DNA of 64,000 bases from Janthinobacterium sp. Marseille (GCF_000013625.1 NC_009659.1:1860001-1924000), one strand, 5' to 3'; positions 34,961-46,993 are shown, numbered from the stretch's first letter. The notes: generated by a model from the sequence alone, not told the origin. Made by a program: numbers and translations.

Positions 34961-36047
34961 GCTAGAGGCGCGTGCCCGGCCGTCCAGGCTCATATCGTGG
35001 ATGTCGCCGGTATTGGCGGTCCTGCTGACTGCACTGTGTGGTGCGGTCCTGTTTGCGCTATTGGGCAAGGATCCGTTGGCTGGGTTGGCAGTGTTTTTCC
35101 TGGAACCGCTGAAGGATTTGCATGGCTGGTCCGAAGTCGGCGTAAAGGTTGCGCCGCTATTGATGATCTCGGCCGGACTGGCGATTTGCTTTCGCGCCAA
35201 TGTTTTCAATATCGGTGCGGAAGGACAGCTGGTCTTCGGTGCGATTGCCGGTGGCGCGGTTGGCCTGTATTTCGACAAGGGCAGCGGCGGTGGCCCCCTC
35301 ATGATCACAGTCGTGCTGATAGCGGGTATGTTGGGCGGCATGGCGTGGGCGGCGATCACGGCTTTCCTGCGTGACCGTTTCAATGCCAGTGAGATCCTGG
35401 TGTCACTGATGCTGGTGTATGTCGCGCAACTATTGCTGAGCTACCTGGTGCAAGGTGTATTCAAGGATCCGGACGGTTTTAACTTCCCGCAATCGCGGAT
35501 GTTTTCCGAAGGATTCGTGCTCCCCATCATCATGGAAGGAACGCGCCTGCATCTCGGCATCGTACTGGCCTTGATCGCTGCGTTTGCAGCCTGGCTGTTC
35601 CTGTCGAAGAGCTATGCCGGTTTTCGCCTGCAAACCGGCGGCATGGCACCACGGGCCGCACTCTACGCCGGTTTTTCTTCGCGCAAGGCGCTGTGGACTT
35701 CATTAATGATTTGCGGTGCCTTGTCCGGCCTGGCCGGTGTGTGTGAAGTGCTGGGGCCGATCGGACAATTGACGCCTTCCGTTTCACCCGGCTATGGCTT
35801 TGCCGCCATTATCGTGGCTTATGTCGGCCGCCTGAATCCGATCGGTGTCATCTTTTCCAGCTTCATCATGGCGCTGTTTTATATCGGTGGCGAGCTGTCG
35901 CAATCCCGTCTCGGCATCCCGAATGCCATCACCGGTGTGTTCCAGGGGATCCTGCTGTTTTCCTTGCTGGCCTGCGATGTCCTGATCAATTACAAACTGC
36001 GCTGGGATAGCTCCAGCCTGCATGCGCGACTCGCGGGGAGCAAATAA
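34953..36047 (+). CDS. ABC transporter permease 1, NupB/YufP type
   Basis: A 364-residue membrane protein overlapping the ATPase gene by 8 bases. It shows the BPD_transp_2 pattern: FRANVFNIGAEGQLVFGAIAGG near residues 85-106, FNASEILVSLMLVYVAQLL, and GYGFAAIIVAYVGRLNPIGVI. Roughly ten membrane helices. With the next gene it forms the heterodimeric channel of a purine/nucleoside-like importer. Confidence 0.9.
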   Translation: MLKLEARARPSRLISWMSPVLAVLLTALCGAVLFALLGKDPLAGLAVFFLEPLKDLHGWSEVGVKVAPLLMISAGLAICFRANVFNIGAEGQLVFGAIAGGAVGLYFDKGSGGGPLMITVVLIAGMLGGMAWAAITAFLRDRFNASEILVSLMLVYVAQLLLSYLVQGVFKDPDGFNFPQSRMFSEGFVLPIIMEGTRLHLGIVLALIAAFAAWLFLSKSYAGFRLQTGGMAPRAALYAGFSSRKALWTSLMICGALSGLAGVCEVLGPIGQLTPSVSPGYGFAAIIVAYVGRLNPIGVIFSSFIMALFYIGGELSQSRLGIPNAITGVFQGILLFSLLACDVLINYKLRWDSSSLHARLAGSK

Positions 36048-36964
36048 TGGAAACCTTGGCATTACTGATAGCGGCATCGATTAATGCCGGCACACCTTTG
36101 CTGTTGGCGGCGCTGGGTTTGCTGATCAACGAGAAATCCGGTGTAGTGAACCTCGGCACCGAGGGCATGATGCTGGTCGCCGCGATTGTCGGTTTCGCGA
36201 CTACCGTGCATACCGGTAGCGTGACAGTCGGCCTGATGGCGGGAGCAGGGTCAGGGATATTACTGGCGGCCTTGTTCGCCTGGTTGACGGTATGGCTGGG
36301 TGCGAACCAGGTGGCGACCGGTTTGGCGCTGTCCTTGTTTGGTACCGGTGTGTCGGCTTATATCGGCATCAATTACGTCAGCAAGACCTTGCAAAACAGC
36401 AAGTTCAGCATCCCCTTGCTGCAAGACATTCCATTCTTCGGCACCGCCTTGTTCAGGCAGCATCCGATGGTGTACTTCTCGATGCTGTTGTGCGCGCTGA
36501 TTGTATGGTTCCTGTATCGCAGTCGTGCCGGGCTGGTATTGCGCGCAGTGGGTGAGTCGCCATCGTCGGCGCATTCGCTCGGATATAACGTGCGCCTGAT
36601 TCGCTCGGCCGCAGTCTTGTTCGGTGGTGCATGTTGCGGCCTGGCCGGTGCTTTCCTGTCGCTGGTGTATACCTCGCAATGGCTGGAAGGAATGGTGGCG
36701 GGGCGAGGCTGGATTGCATTGGCGCTGGTGACTTTCGCCAGTTGGCGACCGGCGCGCATATTGGCCGGTGCCTATCTGTTCAGTAGCGTGACCATCCTGA
36801 CTTTCTATATGCAGAGCAAAGGTGTGCCGGTTGCATCACAGCTACTGTCGATGCTGCCATACATCGCAACCATCGTTGTGCTCGTATTGATTTCCCGTAA
36901 CGCCAACTGGATCAAACTCAATATGCCGGCGTCTTTGGGAAAGAACTTTAATCCGGGCAGTTGA
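36047..36964 (+). CDS. ABC transporter permease 2, NupC/YufQ type
   Basis: A 305-residue membrane protein whose ATG overlaps the previous stop (TAATG). It has NEKSGVVNLGTEGMMLVAA near residues 28-46, LGANQVATGLALSLFGTGVSAYIG and AVGESPSSAHSLGYNV, all characteristic of the second permease of BMP/Nup-type transporters. Last gene of the cluster; a hairpin terminator follows. Confidence 0.9.
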   Translation: METLALLIAASINAGTPLLLAALGLLINEKSGVVNLGTEGMMLVAAIVGFATTVHTGSVTVGLMAGAGSGILLAALFAWLTVWLGANQVATGLALSLFGTGVSAYIGINYVSKTLQNSKFSIPLLQDIPFFGTALFRQHPMVYFSMLLCALIVWFLYRSRAGLVLRAVGESPSSAHSLGYNVRLIRSAAVLFGGACCGLAGAFLSLVYTSQWLEGMVAGRGWIALALVTFASWRPARILAGAYLFSSVTILTFYMQSKGVPVASQLLSMLPYIATIVVLVLISRNANWIKLNMPASLGKNFNPGS

Positions 36965-36992
36965 TGCCGGCTGTGCTGCCGCCAATATGGAG

Positions 36993-37026
36993 GCCTGATT
37001 GCTCACGCACCTTGGGGCAATCAGGC
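36993..37026 (+). terminator. Hairpin at end of the Ndm-like/ABC operon
   Basis: Perfect 10-bp stem GCCTGATTGC/GCAATCAGGC with a 14-base loop, 29 bases after the last permease stop. Weak T content after it; may also act on the minus strand for def. Confidence 0.6.
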
Positions 37027-37101
37027 AAATCCGAATGCATTTTGATTTAATCAGATCACATTCAGATGTTGTCTCAAGCGTTTGATTTAAATGAAATAGT
37101 A

Positions 37102-37623
37102 TTACCTGGCAAATGCGCGACTGCCGGCACGTCGACTTTGTTTACTTAGCGAATTGAGGATGCGGCGCTGGTTGGTCGGCGACAAGTGTTCGACGAATAC
37201 CATGCCTTGCAAGTGATCCATTTCATGTTGGATGCACATCGCTTTTAAACCTTCCGCCTGCACATCGATGGTTTTGCCATCCAGGTCCAGCGCACGCACA
37301 TGGATCCAGGCGGCACGGCGGACGCTTTCAAATACATCCGGCACCGACAGGCAGCCTTCTTCGTACTCGGCCTTGCCACCCATCTTGACGATGGTTGGAT
37401 TAATCAAGACTTGCAGCCGGTTTTGCTTTTCGGATACGTCGATCACGATGACTTGCAGATGTACATCGACCTGGGTTGCGGCCAGCCCTATGCCATCGAG
37501 CGCATACATGGTTTGCGTCATGTCGGCGACCAGGCGACGGATATCTTGGGTGATCTGCTGCACCGGTTCGGCCACCGTATACAGGCGCGGATCAGGGTAT
37601 TGCAGTACGGATAATCTGGTCAT
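37102..37623 (-). CDS. def: Peptide deformylase
   Basis: A 173-residue metalloenzyme removing the N-formyl group from nascent proteins. All three motifs are present: GIGLAATQVD (44-53), EEGCLSVP with ligand Cys91, and QHEMDHLQG with His133, Glu134 and His137. It is not next to fmt, so this is likely a second deformylase copy in the genome. Confidence 0.95.
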   Translation of the reverse strand: MTRLSVLQYPDPRLYTVAEPVQQITQDIRRLVADMTQTMYALDGIGLAATQVDVHLQVIVIDVSEKQNRLQVLINPTIVKMGGKAEYEEGCLSVPDVFESVRRAAWIHVRALDLDGKTIDVQAEGLKAMCIQHEMDHLQGMVFVEHLSPTNQRRILNSLSKQSRRAGSRAFAR

Positions 37624-37672
37624 AATTTACTTTAGCTAATCGAGATTCACATGCTGTTCCAAGCATTTGAAT

Positions 37673-39115
37673 TTATTCGACTTTTGTTTCTTTCATCGCT
37701 TTGACTGCATCCGGATTATCAGGCTCCCAACGTCCGGCGATGTTTTTAAGCAAGATGTTGGTGGCAGCAAGACGACGGTTCTGTGTACTCAGCAAATTGT
37801 TTTCACTGACCAATGCCGTGGTTTGTGCAATTGCCACGTTCAGGTAGCTGACGGTACCCGCACGATATTGATCCAGCGTAATTTCGAGCGTGCGTTGCGC
37901 GGCTTCCAGGCTTTCCTGTTGCAACTGCGCTTCCTGCTGCAACTGGGCGGCGAGGATCAAATTATCTTCCACTTCCTGCAATGCGGTCAGCACCGTTTGC
38001 CGATACGCAGAGGTTGCCTGGTCGGCTACGCTTTGCGCCTGCGCACTGGCCAACTGCCGTTGTCCGCCATCGAAAATCGCTTGCGCCACCGATGCGCCCA
38101 AAGACCAGAACAGGTTCGGTGCACTGATCAGGTTGGACAATGAACTGTTTTGATAACCACCACCGGCCGACAAGACCAGTGACGGGAAGTAGGCTGCATG
38201 GGCGACACCGATTTGCGCATAGGCGGCGGCCACGCGCCTTTGCGCAGCGGCAATATCAGGACGACGCTCGAGCAGGGTGGTTGGCAGCATTTGCGGTACC
38301 AATGGTGCTTGCGGCAAGGAGGCATTGCGCTCCAGCGCCAGCGCCGATGGCGGCACGCCCAGCAAGACGGCAATCGCGTGTTCGAGGATGGCGCGTTGCG
38401 CTATCGCTTCGGCCAATTGTGCTTGCGCAGCCTTGAGCTGTGTCTGCGCCTGCAACACATCGACGCGTGCCACCACGCCGCCGCCATAGCGGAACTGGGT
38501 CAGGTCCAGCGAGCGCTGATAAGCGGCAACGCTGCGTTCCAATACCGATAATTGGGCATCCGTTGTACGCAGCGAGAAATAGGTTTGGGCCAGCGTGGCC
38601 TGGGCCGATAAGCGGGCGGCGGCGAGGTCATCAACGCTTGCCTGCAAGTTCGCTTGCGCACCGGTCGTGGCTTGCGCCAGGCGGCCCCACAGGTCGACTT
38701 CCCAGCTTGCATTGCCGGATAGTGAAACGTTATTGCTTGGATTTTGTACCGTGGTCGAACGTGTGGTGCTACTCGGATTGCTGTCGCGCGAACCGGCCAG
38801 GCCCACCGATAAAGTTGGCAGGCGTGCGCTATAGCTGGCGGCGACTGCGGCACGTGCGGCGGCAACTTGTGCCACCAGCGACTTCAGGTTTTCATTGCCG
38901 ACCACCAGGCGGCCTTCCAGGTCATTCAGCACCGGATCCTGGAACAGGGTCCACCAATCGTCAGGCACATTCGCCGCGCTGTTCGCAGTGCCTTCCTGCC
39001 ACAGTCCGGCTTCCTTGTACTGTGTCGGTGCGGCTGCCGCAGGCGGCGGCGCAGGTGCAGTGGCGCAGGCTGCCAGCAGCAGGGTGGGCGCGATTAATAA
39101 AAGGTAGGAACGCAT
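37673..39115 (-). CDS. Outer-membrane channel lipoprotein of RND efflux (NodT/OprM type)
   Basis: A 480-residue TolC-type protein with lipoprotein signal (LLLAACATAP, Cys near residue 17) and two OEP domains with long helical repeats (residues about 60-265 and 270-460). Last gene of the minus-strand efflux operon, 17 bases after the MdtC-like pump. It completes a tripartite exporter, so no separate TolC is needed. Confidence 0.92.
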   Translation of the reverse strand: MRSYLLLIAPTLLLAACATAPAPPPAAAAPTQYKEAGLWQEGTANSAANVPDDWWTLFQDPVLNDLEGRLVVGNENLKSLVAQVAAARAAVAASYSARLPTLSVGLAGSRDSNPSSTTRSTTVQNPSNNVSLSGNASWEVDLWGRLAQATTGAQANLQASVDDLAAARLSAQATLAQTYFSLRTTDAQLSVLERSVAAYQRSLDLTQFRYGGGVVARVDVLQAQTQLKAAQAQLAEAIAQRAILEHAIAVLLGVPPSALALERNASLPQAPLVPQMLPTTLLERRPDIAAAQRRVAAAYAQIGVAHAAYFPSLVLSAGGGYQNSSLSNLISAPNLFWSLGASVAQAIFDGGQRQLASAQAQSVADQATSAYRQTVLTALQEVEDNLILAAQLQQEAQLQQESLEAAQRTLEITLDQYRAGTVSYLNVAIAQTTALVSENNLLSTQNRRLAATNILLKNIAGRWEPDNPDAVKAMKETKVE

Positions 39116-39132
39116 AAAAAATCCTTTAAAAC

Positions 39133-42100
39133 TCAGGCTGTAGCCAGTTGTGGAGCCGGGCTGTGCTTATGCTTGTCGCGGCGCAACTTGTCCATCAATA
39201 CAAAGACGACAGGTGTCGTGTAGAGCGTCAGTAACTGGCTCAGGATCAGGCCGCCGACGATGGCGATACCCAGCGGCTGGCGCAATTCCGCGCCGTCACC
39301 GCTACCCAGCGCCAGCGGCAAGGCGCCGAAGATCGCGGCAAAAGTGGTCATCAGGATAGGTCGCACCCGCAGCAGTGCGGCACGATAGATGGCCGGACCG
39401 GCACGCACCATGCCATGGCGTTGCCGCGTAATCGCAAAGTCGATCATCATGATCGCATTCTTCTTGACGATACCGATCAGCAGGATCACGCCGATCAGCG
39501 CAATGATGGAAAACTCGGTATTGAACATTTTCAATGCCAGCAGCGCGCCAACGCCGGCCGACGGCAGGGTCGAGAGGATAGTGATCGGATGGATCAGGCT
39601 TTCATACAGGATGCCAAGCACCAGGTAAATCACGATGATGGCCGCGCCTATCAGCAGCGGTTGTGAAGACAGCGATTCCTGGAAGGCATTTGCCGTACCC
39701 TGGAAGCCGCCGCGTACCGATACCGGAACACCCAGCTTGCCTATCGCATTATTGATGGCGACCGTAGCATCCGACAGCGATACACCCAAAGGCAAATTGA
39801 AGCTGATGGTGGAGGCCGGGGTACCGCTCTGGTGGCTGACCGCCAAAGGCGTATTGGTGGTTTCCACTCGCGTGAAAGCGGACAAGGGCACTTGCGCGCC
39901 GCCGCTGCCGGTCACATACAGGCGTTTCAGGGTTTCCGGCCCCTGCAGGAATTCAGGTGCCAGTTCCATCACCACCCGGTATTGATTGAGCGGGTTATAG
40001 ATGACGCCGACCTGGCGCTGGCCGAAGGCATTATTGAGCGTGTTGTCTATAGTGCTGACGCTGATGCCGAGGCGGGCGGCCGCATCGCGATCAATGATCA
40101 GCGAAGTTTGCATGCCTTTGTCCTGCTGGTCGGAGTTAACGTCCGTCAGCTCCGGGATTTGCGCCAAGGCATTACGTATCAGCGGATCCCAGGTACGCAA
40201 GTCTTCGATGGTATCGGCCTGCAGTGTGTACTGGTATTGCGCATTCGATTGACGGCCGCCGATGCGGATATCCTGCACCGGCACCATGAAGAGGTTGGCT
40301 CCCGGTTCATGCGACAGCTGCTTACGCAGGCGTGCAATCACGACATCGGCCGCCACCTTGCGCTCGGCCAATGGCTTGAGTGTGATGTAAAACATCGCGG
40401 AATTGCTTTGACCACCGCCGGTATTGCCGCTGACATTGGCTACTGCCGGATCGGCCCGGATGATGTCGGAAAAAGTATCCAGCCGTTTTTGCATCATCTG
40501 GAAAGAGCTGCCCTGGTCCGCTTGCACACCACCTATCAGGACGCCGGTATCCTGCTGCGGGAAGAATGTCTTCGGAATGGCGATATACAAATGGACATTC
40601 AATGCCACGACTGCGAGTAAAGCAATGATAGCCAGCGGCTGGTGACGCAGGGTCCAAATCAATGAATGACGATAGCCGCGCTGGACGGCACGGTTGAAGC
40701 GATTGAACCATTGCCCGATGCGGCCCGGCTTGCGCTTTTCAGTATTTTGCTTGAGCAGGGTGGCGGCCATCATGGGCGTGGTGGTGAGTGATACCACCAT
40801 CGAAACCAGGATCGCTGCCGTCAATACCACGGCAAACTCGCGGAACAGGCGACCCACCACGCCACCCATCATCAGCAAGGGAATGAATACCGCAATCAGC
40901 GACAGGCTGATCGATACCACGGTGAAACCAATTTCACGTGCACCTTTGAGCGCCGCTTCGCGTGGCGTCAAACCTTGTTCTATATAGCGCGTGATGTTTT
41001 CCAGCACCACGATCGCATCATCGACCACAAAGCCGGTCGCCACCGTCAGTGCCATAGCCGATAGATTATCCAGACTATAACCACATAGATACATGACGCC
41101 GAAGGTGCCGGCCAGCGAAACCGGTACCGCAACCGCCGGAATCAGTGTGGCACGCCAGTTGCGCAGGAACAGCAGTACCACCAGGATCACCAGGCCGACC
41201 GCGATACCCATCGAACGTTCGACTTCGCGCAGCGAGGCCTTGATGGTCGGCGTGCGGTCGGTAATGACGTTCATCTGGATCGCTTGCGGGATGGACGCTT
41301 GCAGGCGCGGCAGGATATCGCGCACGTTTTGCACGGTTTCTATGATGTTGGCACCCGGTTCCTTCAGCAGGAACATGACGATGGCCGGTTTGCCATTGGC
41401 AAGGCCATAGTTGCGCACATCCTGTACCGAGTCGACCACGTCGGCGACGTCACGCAGGCGCACCGACGCGCCATCGCGATAGCTCAGCACGACCGGCGCA
41501 TAGTCCGCGGCGGTACGCGCCTGGTCGTTCGCACCGATTTGCCAGTACTGGTCATCCAGTTCCACTGAACCCTTGGGGCGGTTCGCATTGGTATTGGTGA
41601 TGGCGGTGCGTACATTGTCGAGCGAGATCCCCATCGCGGCCAACTTGTCCGGATTCAGTGCGACACGTACCGCAGGCAGCGCGCCACCGCCGACATTCAC
41701 CTGGCCCACGCCTTCGACTTGCGACAAACGTTGCGCCAATATGGTGGAGGCGGCGTCATACATCTGGCCGCGCGTCAGCGTATCCGAAGTCAGCGAGATG
41801 ATCATGATAGGTGCGGCGGCCGGATTCACCTTGCGGTAAGTCGGATTGCTCGGCATGCCGGTCGGCAGCAGCGTGCGTGCCGCATTGATGGCGGCTTGCA
41901 CATCACGCGCTGCACCATCGATATCGCGGCTCAGGTCGAACTGCAATACGACATTGGTCGAACCCAGCGACGAGCGCGAAGTGATTTCATTGACACCTGC
42001 AATCGCACCGAGCGCACGTTCCAGTGGTGTGGCGACCGTGGCCGCCATCGTATCCGGGCTCGCGCCGGGCAAGGATGCACTGACTGAAATGGTCGGGAAG

Positions 42101-42222
42101 TCGACTTGCGGCAAAGGCGCAATCGGCAGCAAGTTAAAACCCAGTATGCCGGCCAGTGCGATACCGATCGTGATCAGCGTGGTCGCGACCGGTCGGGCAA
42201 TGAATGGTGCCGAAATGTTCAC
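39133..42222 (-). CDS. mdtC: RND multidrug efflux permease, MdtC-like
   Basis: A 1029-residue inner-membrane RND pump with 12 transmembrane helices and two large periplasmic loops. N-terminus [43 protein letters not shown] and [15 protein letters not shown] are family hallmarks; C-terminal helices contain [14 protein letters not shown]. Paired MdtB/MdtC pumps act as a heterotrimer. Overlaps the MdtB-like gene by 4 bases. E. coli MdtABC exports novobiocin and bile salts; substrates here are not known. Confidence 0.93.
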   Translation of the reverse strand: MNISAPFIARPVATTLITIGIALAGILGFNLLPIAPLPQVDFPTISVSASLPGASPDTMAATVATPLERALGAIAGVNEITSRSSLGSTNVVLQFDLSRDIDGAARDVQAAINAARTLLPTGMPSNPTYRKVNPAAAPIMIISLTSDTLTRGQMYDAASTILAQRLSQVEGVGQVNVGGGALPAVRVALNPDKLAAMGISLDNVRTAITNTNANRPKGSVELDDQYWQIGANDQARTAADYAPVVLSYRDGASVRLRDVADVVDSVQDVRNYGLANGKPAIVMFLLKEPGANIIETVQNVRDILPRLQASIPQAIQMNVITDRTPTIKASLREVERSMGIAVGLVILVVLLFLRNWRATLIPAVAVPVSLAGTFGVMYLCGYSLDNLSAMALTVATGFVVDDAIVVLENITRYIEQGLTPREAALKGAREIGFTVVSISLSLIAVFIPLLMMGGVVGRLFREFAVVLTAAILVSMVVSLTTTPMMAATLLKQNTEKRKPGRIGQWFNRFNRAVQRGYRHSLIWTLRHQPLAIIALLAVVALNVHLYIAIPKTFFPQQDTGVLIGGVQADQGSSFQMMQKRLDTFSDIIRADPAVANVSGNTGGGQSNSAMFYITLKPLAERKVAADVVIARLRKQLSHEPGANLFMVPVQDIRIGGRQSNAQYQYTLQADTIEDLRTWDPLIRNALAQIPELTDVNSDQQDKGMQTSLIIDRDAAARLGISVSTIDNTLNNAFGQRQVGVIYNPLNQYRVVMELAPEFLQGPETLKRLYVTGSGGAQVPLSAFTRVETTNTPLAVSHQSGTPASTISFNLPLGVSLSDATVAINNAIGKLGVPVSVRGGFQGTANAFQESLSSQPLLIGAAIIVIYLVLGILYESLIHPITILSTLPSAGVGALLALKMFNTEFSIIALIGVILLIGIVKKNAIMMIDFAITRQRHGMVRAGPAIYRAALLRVRPILMTTFAAIFGALPLALGSGDGAELRQPLGIAIVGGLILSQLLTLYTTPVVFVLMDKLRRDKHKHSPAPQLATA

Positions 42223-45200
42223 GTTGCGCTACCGTTGGCGGCCCGTTCCGCTGCGCGCCTGTCCTGCCAGTCTTTCAGGCGCTGTGCCTGCTTGGCAAAG
42301 CCGAGGTAAATCACCGGCGTCGTAAACAGTGTCAGCAACTGGCTGACGATCAGGCCACCGACCATGGTGACGCCGAGCGGATGGCGCAATTCATGGCCGG
42401 CACCGGTACCCAGCATCAGCGGCAAGGCACCGAGCAAGGCCGCCATGGTGGTCATCAGGATAGGGCGGAAGCGCAAGAGGCAAGCTTTGTAAATCGCTTC
42501 ACGTGGTGCCAGGTGTTCTTCGCGTTCCGCATACAAGGCAAAGTCGATCATCATGATCGCGTTTTTTTTCACGATACCGATCAGCAGCACGATACCGATA
42601 ATGCCGACGATGCCGAGGTCCTGTCCCGCCAGCAGCAAAGCCAGCAAGGCACCGAGCCCGGCCGAAGGCAGGGTGGAGAGGATGGTGACCGGATGGATAT
42701 AGCTTTCATACAGCACACCCAGCACGATATACATGGTGACTACCGCCGCCAGGATCAGCATCAGCGTGCTGCTGAGCGAAGCACGGAATGCCTCGGCCGC
42801 ACCCTGGAAGCTGGTTTCCACGCTGGGCGGCAGGTTCAGCTTGGCTTCTTCCGCCTTGATCGCATCGACCGCCTTGCCGAGTGAGGCACCCGGAGCCAGG
42901 TTGAATGAAATCGTGGCGGACGGGAATTGCGCGACGTGGTTGATCGCCAGTGCGGTAGGACGCTCTATGATTTGCGCCACCGATGGCAACGGTACTTGTC
43001 CGGCCGCGTTGAAAACGACGGTGGCACTGGTGCCGCCGGCTCCGTTCAGGCTGTTGATATTGTTGTTCGTCGCCGGTACATATAAACCTTCCAGCGACAC
43101 CGGGCCACGCCGGCGTCCGGCTTCCGCTTCCAGCACCACTCGGTATTGGCTTGATTGCGTATAGATAGTCGAAATCAGGCGCTGGCCGAAGGCGTTGTAC
43201 AAGGCCGTGTCAATCGCAGCGACCGTCACACCGAGGCGACCCGCAGCTTCGCGGTCTATTTGTACATAGGTTTGCAAGCCCTGGTTTTGCAAATCGCTGG
43301 CGACGTCCACCAGTTCCGGCACTTCCTTCAGGCGTGCCAGCAGCAACTCATTCGACTTCGCCAAATCGTTGGAATCCGGCGAGCTGAGCAGGAATTGATA
43401 CTGGGTTTTGGAAACGCGATCTTCAATCGTCAAATCCTGTACCGGTTGCATATACGCGGTAATGCCGGGCAGGCGCGACGTCGATTCATTCAGGCGACGA
43501 ATGATTTCGCTGGCAGAGGAATCACGTTCGGAAAAAGGCTTCAGGGTAATCTGCATACGCCCGGTACTCAGGGTCGGGTTCGCACCATCGACGCCGATAA
43601 AGGAAGCCAGGTGATCGACATCCTTGTCCTTCAGGATGATGTCTGCCAATGCCTGTTGACGGCGCGACATCGCTTCAAAGGAACTGGTTTGCGTAGCTTC
43701 GGTAATAACCTGGATCAGGCCGGTATCCTGCACCGGGAAAAAGCCCTTCGGTATGACGACATACAGCAATGCGGTCAGCACCAGCGTCAGGCCGAATACA
43801 CCCAGGGTCGCGCGCGGCCGGTCCAGTACCCACACCAGTGCACGACCGTAAGCGGCAACCATGCGATTGAATTGCTCTTCGCTCCATTGGCCGATGCGGG
43901 TCGGTTTGTTTTCATGTTCAGGGCGCAGCAAGCGGGCGCTCATCATTGGCGTCAGGGTCAGCGAGACCACGGCTGAAATCAGGATGGCGACTGCCATCGT
44001 AATTGCGAATTCATGGAATAAACGACCAACCACATCGCCCATGAAGAGCAGGGGAATCAACACTGCAATCAGGGACACCGTCAGCGAAATAATGGTGAAG
44101 CCGATTTGCTTGGAACCCTTCAGCGCAGCTTCCATCGGCGAATCGCCTTCTTCGACGAAGCGCGCAATGTTTTCGATCATCACAATCGCATCGTCGACCA
44201 CGAAGCCGGTTGAGATGGTTAGCGCCATCAGCGTCAGGTTATTGATGGAAAAACCGGCGAGGTAAATCACGCCAAAGGTGCCTACCAATGATAAAGGCAC
44301 TGCCACGCTCGGGATGATGGTGGCGGAGGCGCTGCGCAGGAATAGGAAGATCACCATCACCACCAGCGCTATCGCCAGCAGCAATTCGAATTGCGTATCG
44401 TCGACCGAAGCGCGGATAGTGGTGGTACGGTCCGCGATCACCTGTACATCGACCGAACCCGGCAAGGAAGCCTGTAGCTTCGGCAGCAAGGCTTTGACGC
44501 GATCCACGGTCTGGATCACGTTCGCGCCTGGCTGGCGCTGTACATTCAAAATCACGCCCGGCGTGCGATCCACCCATGCCGCGAGGCGCAGGTTTTCCGC
44601 ATCGTCGACGATTTGTGCGACGTCACTCAGGCGCAGCGGATTGCCGTTTTTCCACGCAATGATGAGGTTTTGATATTCGGCAGCCGACTTCAGCTGGTCA
44701 TTCGCATCGATGGTTGACGCGCGTTGCGCACCGTCGAAGCTACCCTTGGCCTGGTTGACGTTGGCCGCCACGATGGCGGTACGGATATCGTCCAGCGATA
44801 AACCAAGCGAAGCCAATGCTTGCGGATTGCCCTGTATGCGTACCGCTGGCCGCTGGCCACCGGCTATGCTGACCAGGCCGACGCCATCGACTTGCGACAA
44901 CTTCGGCGCCAGGCGGTTTTCCACCAGGTCATGCACTTTAATGATCGGCAGGGTGGGCGAGGTGATCGCTATCGTCAGTACCGGCGCATCGGCCGGATTA
45001 ACCTTGCTGTAAATAGGCGGCATCGGCAAATCGCCGGGCAACAAATTGCTGCCTGCATTAATTGCCGCTTGTACTTCCTGTTCCGCCACATCCAGCGACA
45101 GGCCCAGTGAAAAACGCAGGGTGATGACCGAAGCGCCGCCGGAGCTGGTCGAGGTCATCTGGTTCAGGCCCGGCATCTGGCCGAACTGGCGTTCCAAGGG

Positions 45201-45395
45201 GGCGGTAACGGTAGTCGAAATGACGTCCGGACTGGCACCCGGATACAGCGTCGTGACCTGTATGGTCGGGTAATCGACTTCCGGCAGCGCGGACAAAGGC
45301 AGCAGCCGGTAGGCCAGCAAGCCTGCCAGCAGGATCGCGAGCATCAAGAGCGAAGTGGCAACCGGACGCTCGATAAAGATGCGTGATGGATTCAT
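42219..45395 (-). CDS. mdtB: RND multidrug efflux permease, MdtB-like
   Basis: A 1058-residue RND pump beginning [21 protein letters not shown], the usual MdtB N-terminus, with [31 protein letters not shown] and [17 protein letters not shown]. It contains the two porter loops, with an Asn/Gly-rich insertion around residue 790 ([14 protein letters not shown]). Located 37 bases after the membrane-fusion protein gene. It works with the MdtC-like partner. Confidence 0.93.
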   Translation of the reverse strand: MNPSRIFIERPVATSLLMLAILLAGLLAYRLLPLSALPEVDYPTIQVTTLYPGASPDVISTTVTAPLERQFGQMPGLNQMTSTSSGGASVITLRFSLGLSLDVAEQEVQAAINAGSNLLPGDLPMPPIYSKVNPADAPVLTIAITSPTLPIIKVHDLVENRLAPKLSQVDGVGLVSIAGGQRPAVRIQGNPQALASLGLSLDDIRTAIVAANVNQAKGSFDGAQRASTIDANDQLKSAAEYQNLIIAWKNGNPLRLSDVAQIVDDAENLRLAAWVDRTPGVILNVQRQPGANVIQTVDRVKALLPKLQASLPGSVDVQVIADRTTTIRASVDDTQFELLLAIALVVMVIFLFLRSASATIIPSVAVPLSLVGTFGVIYLAGFSINNLTLMALTISTGFVVDDAIVMIENIARFVEEGDSPMEAALKGSKQIGFTIISLTVSLIAVLIPLLFMGDVVGRLFHEFAITMAVAILISAVVSLTLTPMMSARLLRPEHENKPTRIGQWSEEQFNRMVAAYGRALVWVLDRPRATLGVFGLTLVLTALLYVVIPKGFFPVQDTGLIQVITEATQTSSFEAMSRRQQALADIILKDKDVDHLASFIGVDGANPTLSTGRMQITLKPFSERDSSASEIIRRLNESTSRLPGITAYMQPVQDLTIEDRVSKTQYQFLLSSPDSNDLAKSNELLLARLKEVPELVDVASDLQNQGLQTYVQIDREAAGRLGVTVAAIDTALYNAFGQRLISTIYTQSSQYRVVLEAEAGRRRGPVSLEGLYVPATNNNINSLNGAGGTSATVVFNAAGQVPLPSVAQIIERPTALAINHVAQFPSATISFNLAPGASLGKAVDAIKAEEAKLNLPPSVETSFQGAAEAFRASLSSTLMLILAAVVTMYIVLGVLYESYIHPVTILSTLPSAGLGALLALLLAGQDLGIVGIIGIVLLIGIVKKNAIMMIDFALYAEREEHLAPREAIYKACLLRFRPILMTTMAALLGALPLMLGTGAGHELRHPLGVTMVGGLIVSQLLTLFTTPVIYLGFAKQAQRLKDWQDRRAAERAANGSAT

Positions 45396-45432
45396 GGTGC
45401 AGGATTCACAGTGCGGTATTCAAGGCGCTACT

Positions 45433-46806
45433 TCAATTAGCCGGGGCTGCCGGCTTGTCTTTTTTGCCGCCGTTTTGCTGGAACCAGGCGCGGCGTTCTT
45501 CCGGACTCATATTCTTCAGCTTCTCTGCCATTTCCGGCGGGATGTTGCGGCGTTTGCTCTCAGGTGACGGCGCGCTGGCACCGGCACGTTGTTTCGGATC
45601 GGCGGCAATAACTTCAACCTTGCCGCCTTCGCGCAGGCGATCAGTGCCATCGATCACGACTTTTTCACCCGCTTCCAGTTTGGCTTCGATTGCCATCCAG
45701 CCGCTGTCGATGGCGCCCGGTTTGACTACCCGTGTACTCACCGTGCTGTCGGCATTGACTACATACACATAGAAACCCTGCGAGCCGCGCAAGACAGCGG
45801 CTTGCGGCACTGTTAGTACATCCTTGAGGAGATTGAGCTGCATGACCACGCTGACAGCCTGGTTCGGGAACAGTGCATCGTCCAGGTTGGGGAAGAGTGC
45901 CTTGACCTTGATGGTATCGGTTGTGACATCGATCGCGTTATCGACGGTTGCCACCTGACCGGTAGCAAGTTTGGTTTTACCGGTACGGTCCCAGGCTTCG
46001 ACCGCTACCGTTTCATTTGCACGCAGGCGGGCGGTAATGGCCGGCACATTCGCCGACGGTACCGAGAACACCAGTGCGATAGGACGTGTCTGCGTAATGA
46101 TGACGACGCCGTTGGTGTCTGCAGGCTGTACCACATTGCCGAGATCGGATTGCTTCAGGCCGACGCGTCCGGCGATCGGTGCGGTGACACGTGTGTACGA
46201 TAACTGCAGTTTGGCGCTGTCGACCGTGCCCTGGTCGGATTTGACCGTACCTTCGAGCTGGCGCACCAGTGCTTCCTGTGTATCAAGCTGCTGTTTCGGG
46301 ATGGCGTCCTTGGACAGCAAATCCTTGTAGCGGGCGAGGTCGATGCGGGCATTATCAAGTTGCGCCTTGTCGCGGGCCAGTACACCTTCGGCCTGGCCGA
46401 GGGTCGCCTGGAAGGCGCGTGGATCGATTTGCGCCAGTAGCTGGCCGGCTTGTACCTGCTGGCCTTCCTTGAAATTGATCTGTTGCAGCACGCCGCTGAC
46501 CTGTACCCGTACGACTGCGGTGTTGGCGGCATTGATGCTGCCGATGGCATTCACGGTTACGCGTATATCCTGGCGTCGTGCTTCCTGTACCGACACCGGC
46601 TGCACCATATTCGGACCGCCGAAACGTCCGCCGCCATTGCCTTGCGCCGCTTTATTCGCGGAAGACGGGCTTTTCCACCACCAAAAGCCAAGGCCGGCGG
46701 CTATTAATATGATGAGGACCCAGATAAGAGTGCGGCGTGTTTTGCCCGTACGCGAGCGATTTGGACGGGATGGTGGTGGATTGCTGGCTTCTGAATTTGC
46801 TGTCAT
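45433..46806 (-). CDS. mdtA: RND membrane-fusion protein, MdtA-like
   Basis: A 457-residue periplasmic adaptor with an N-terminal membrane anchor (TLIWVLIILIAAGLGFWWW, residues 27-45), lipoyl and alpha-hairpin region (INFKEGQQVQAGQLLAQIDPRAFQA..., about 115-230) and beta-barrel domain. The C-terminus is an extended charged tail (residues about 405-457, Arg/Lys/Pro-rich) longer than usual. First gene of the mdtA-mdtB-mdtC-OMF operon. Confidence 0.92.
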   Translation of the reverse strand: MTANSEASNPPPSRPNRSRTGKTRRTLIWVLIILIAAGLGFWWWKSPSSANKAAQGNGGGRFGGPNMVQPVSVQEARRQDIRVTVNAIGSINAANTAVVRVQVSGVLQQINFKEGQQVQAGQLLAQIDPRAFQATLGQAEGVLARDKAQLDNARIDLARYKDLLSKDAIPKQQLDTQEALVRQLEGTVKSDQGTVDSAKLQLSYTRVTAPIAGRVGLKQSDLGNVVQPADTNGVVIITQTRPIALVFSVPSANVPAITARLRANETVAVEAWDRTGKTKLATGQVATVDNAIDVTTDTIKVKALFPNLDDALFPNQAVSVVMQLNLLKDVLTVPQAAVLRGSQGFYVYVVNADSTVSTRVVKPGAIDSGWMAIEAKLEAGEKVVIDGTDRLREGGKVEVIAADPKQRAGASAPSPESKRRNIPPEMAEKLKNMSPEERRAWFQQNGGKKDKPAAPAN

Positions 46807-46993
46807 TTGCGGCGAGTGCTATCTGCGCGATTTGGGAAATTGATTATATGGTGCATTTGCATAAAAAGCCTGAGCCTTTCATTACTTTACAAAAGGCAGT
46901 GAAAACTAAGGAATTTCTTTACATTCGCGTGCTTAAATAGCCTGGACGGTCTGCAAATGTCAGATAAGGAACGAGTCTGGAAGAGGTCGGGAA

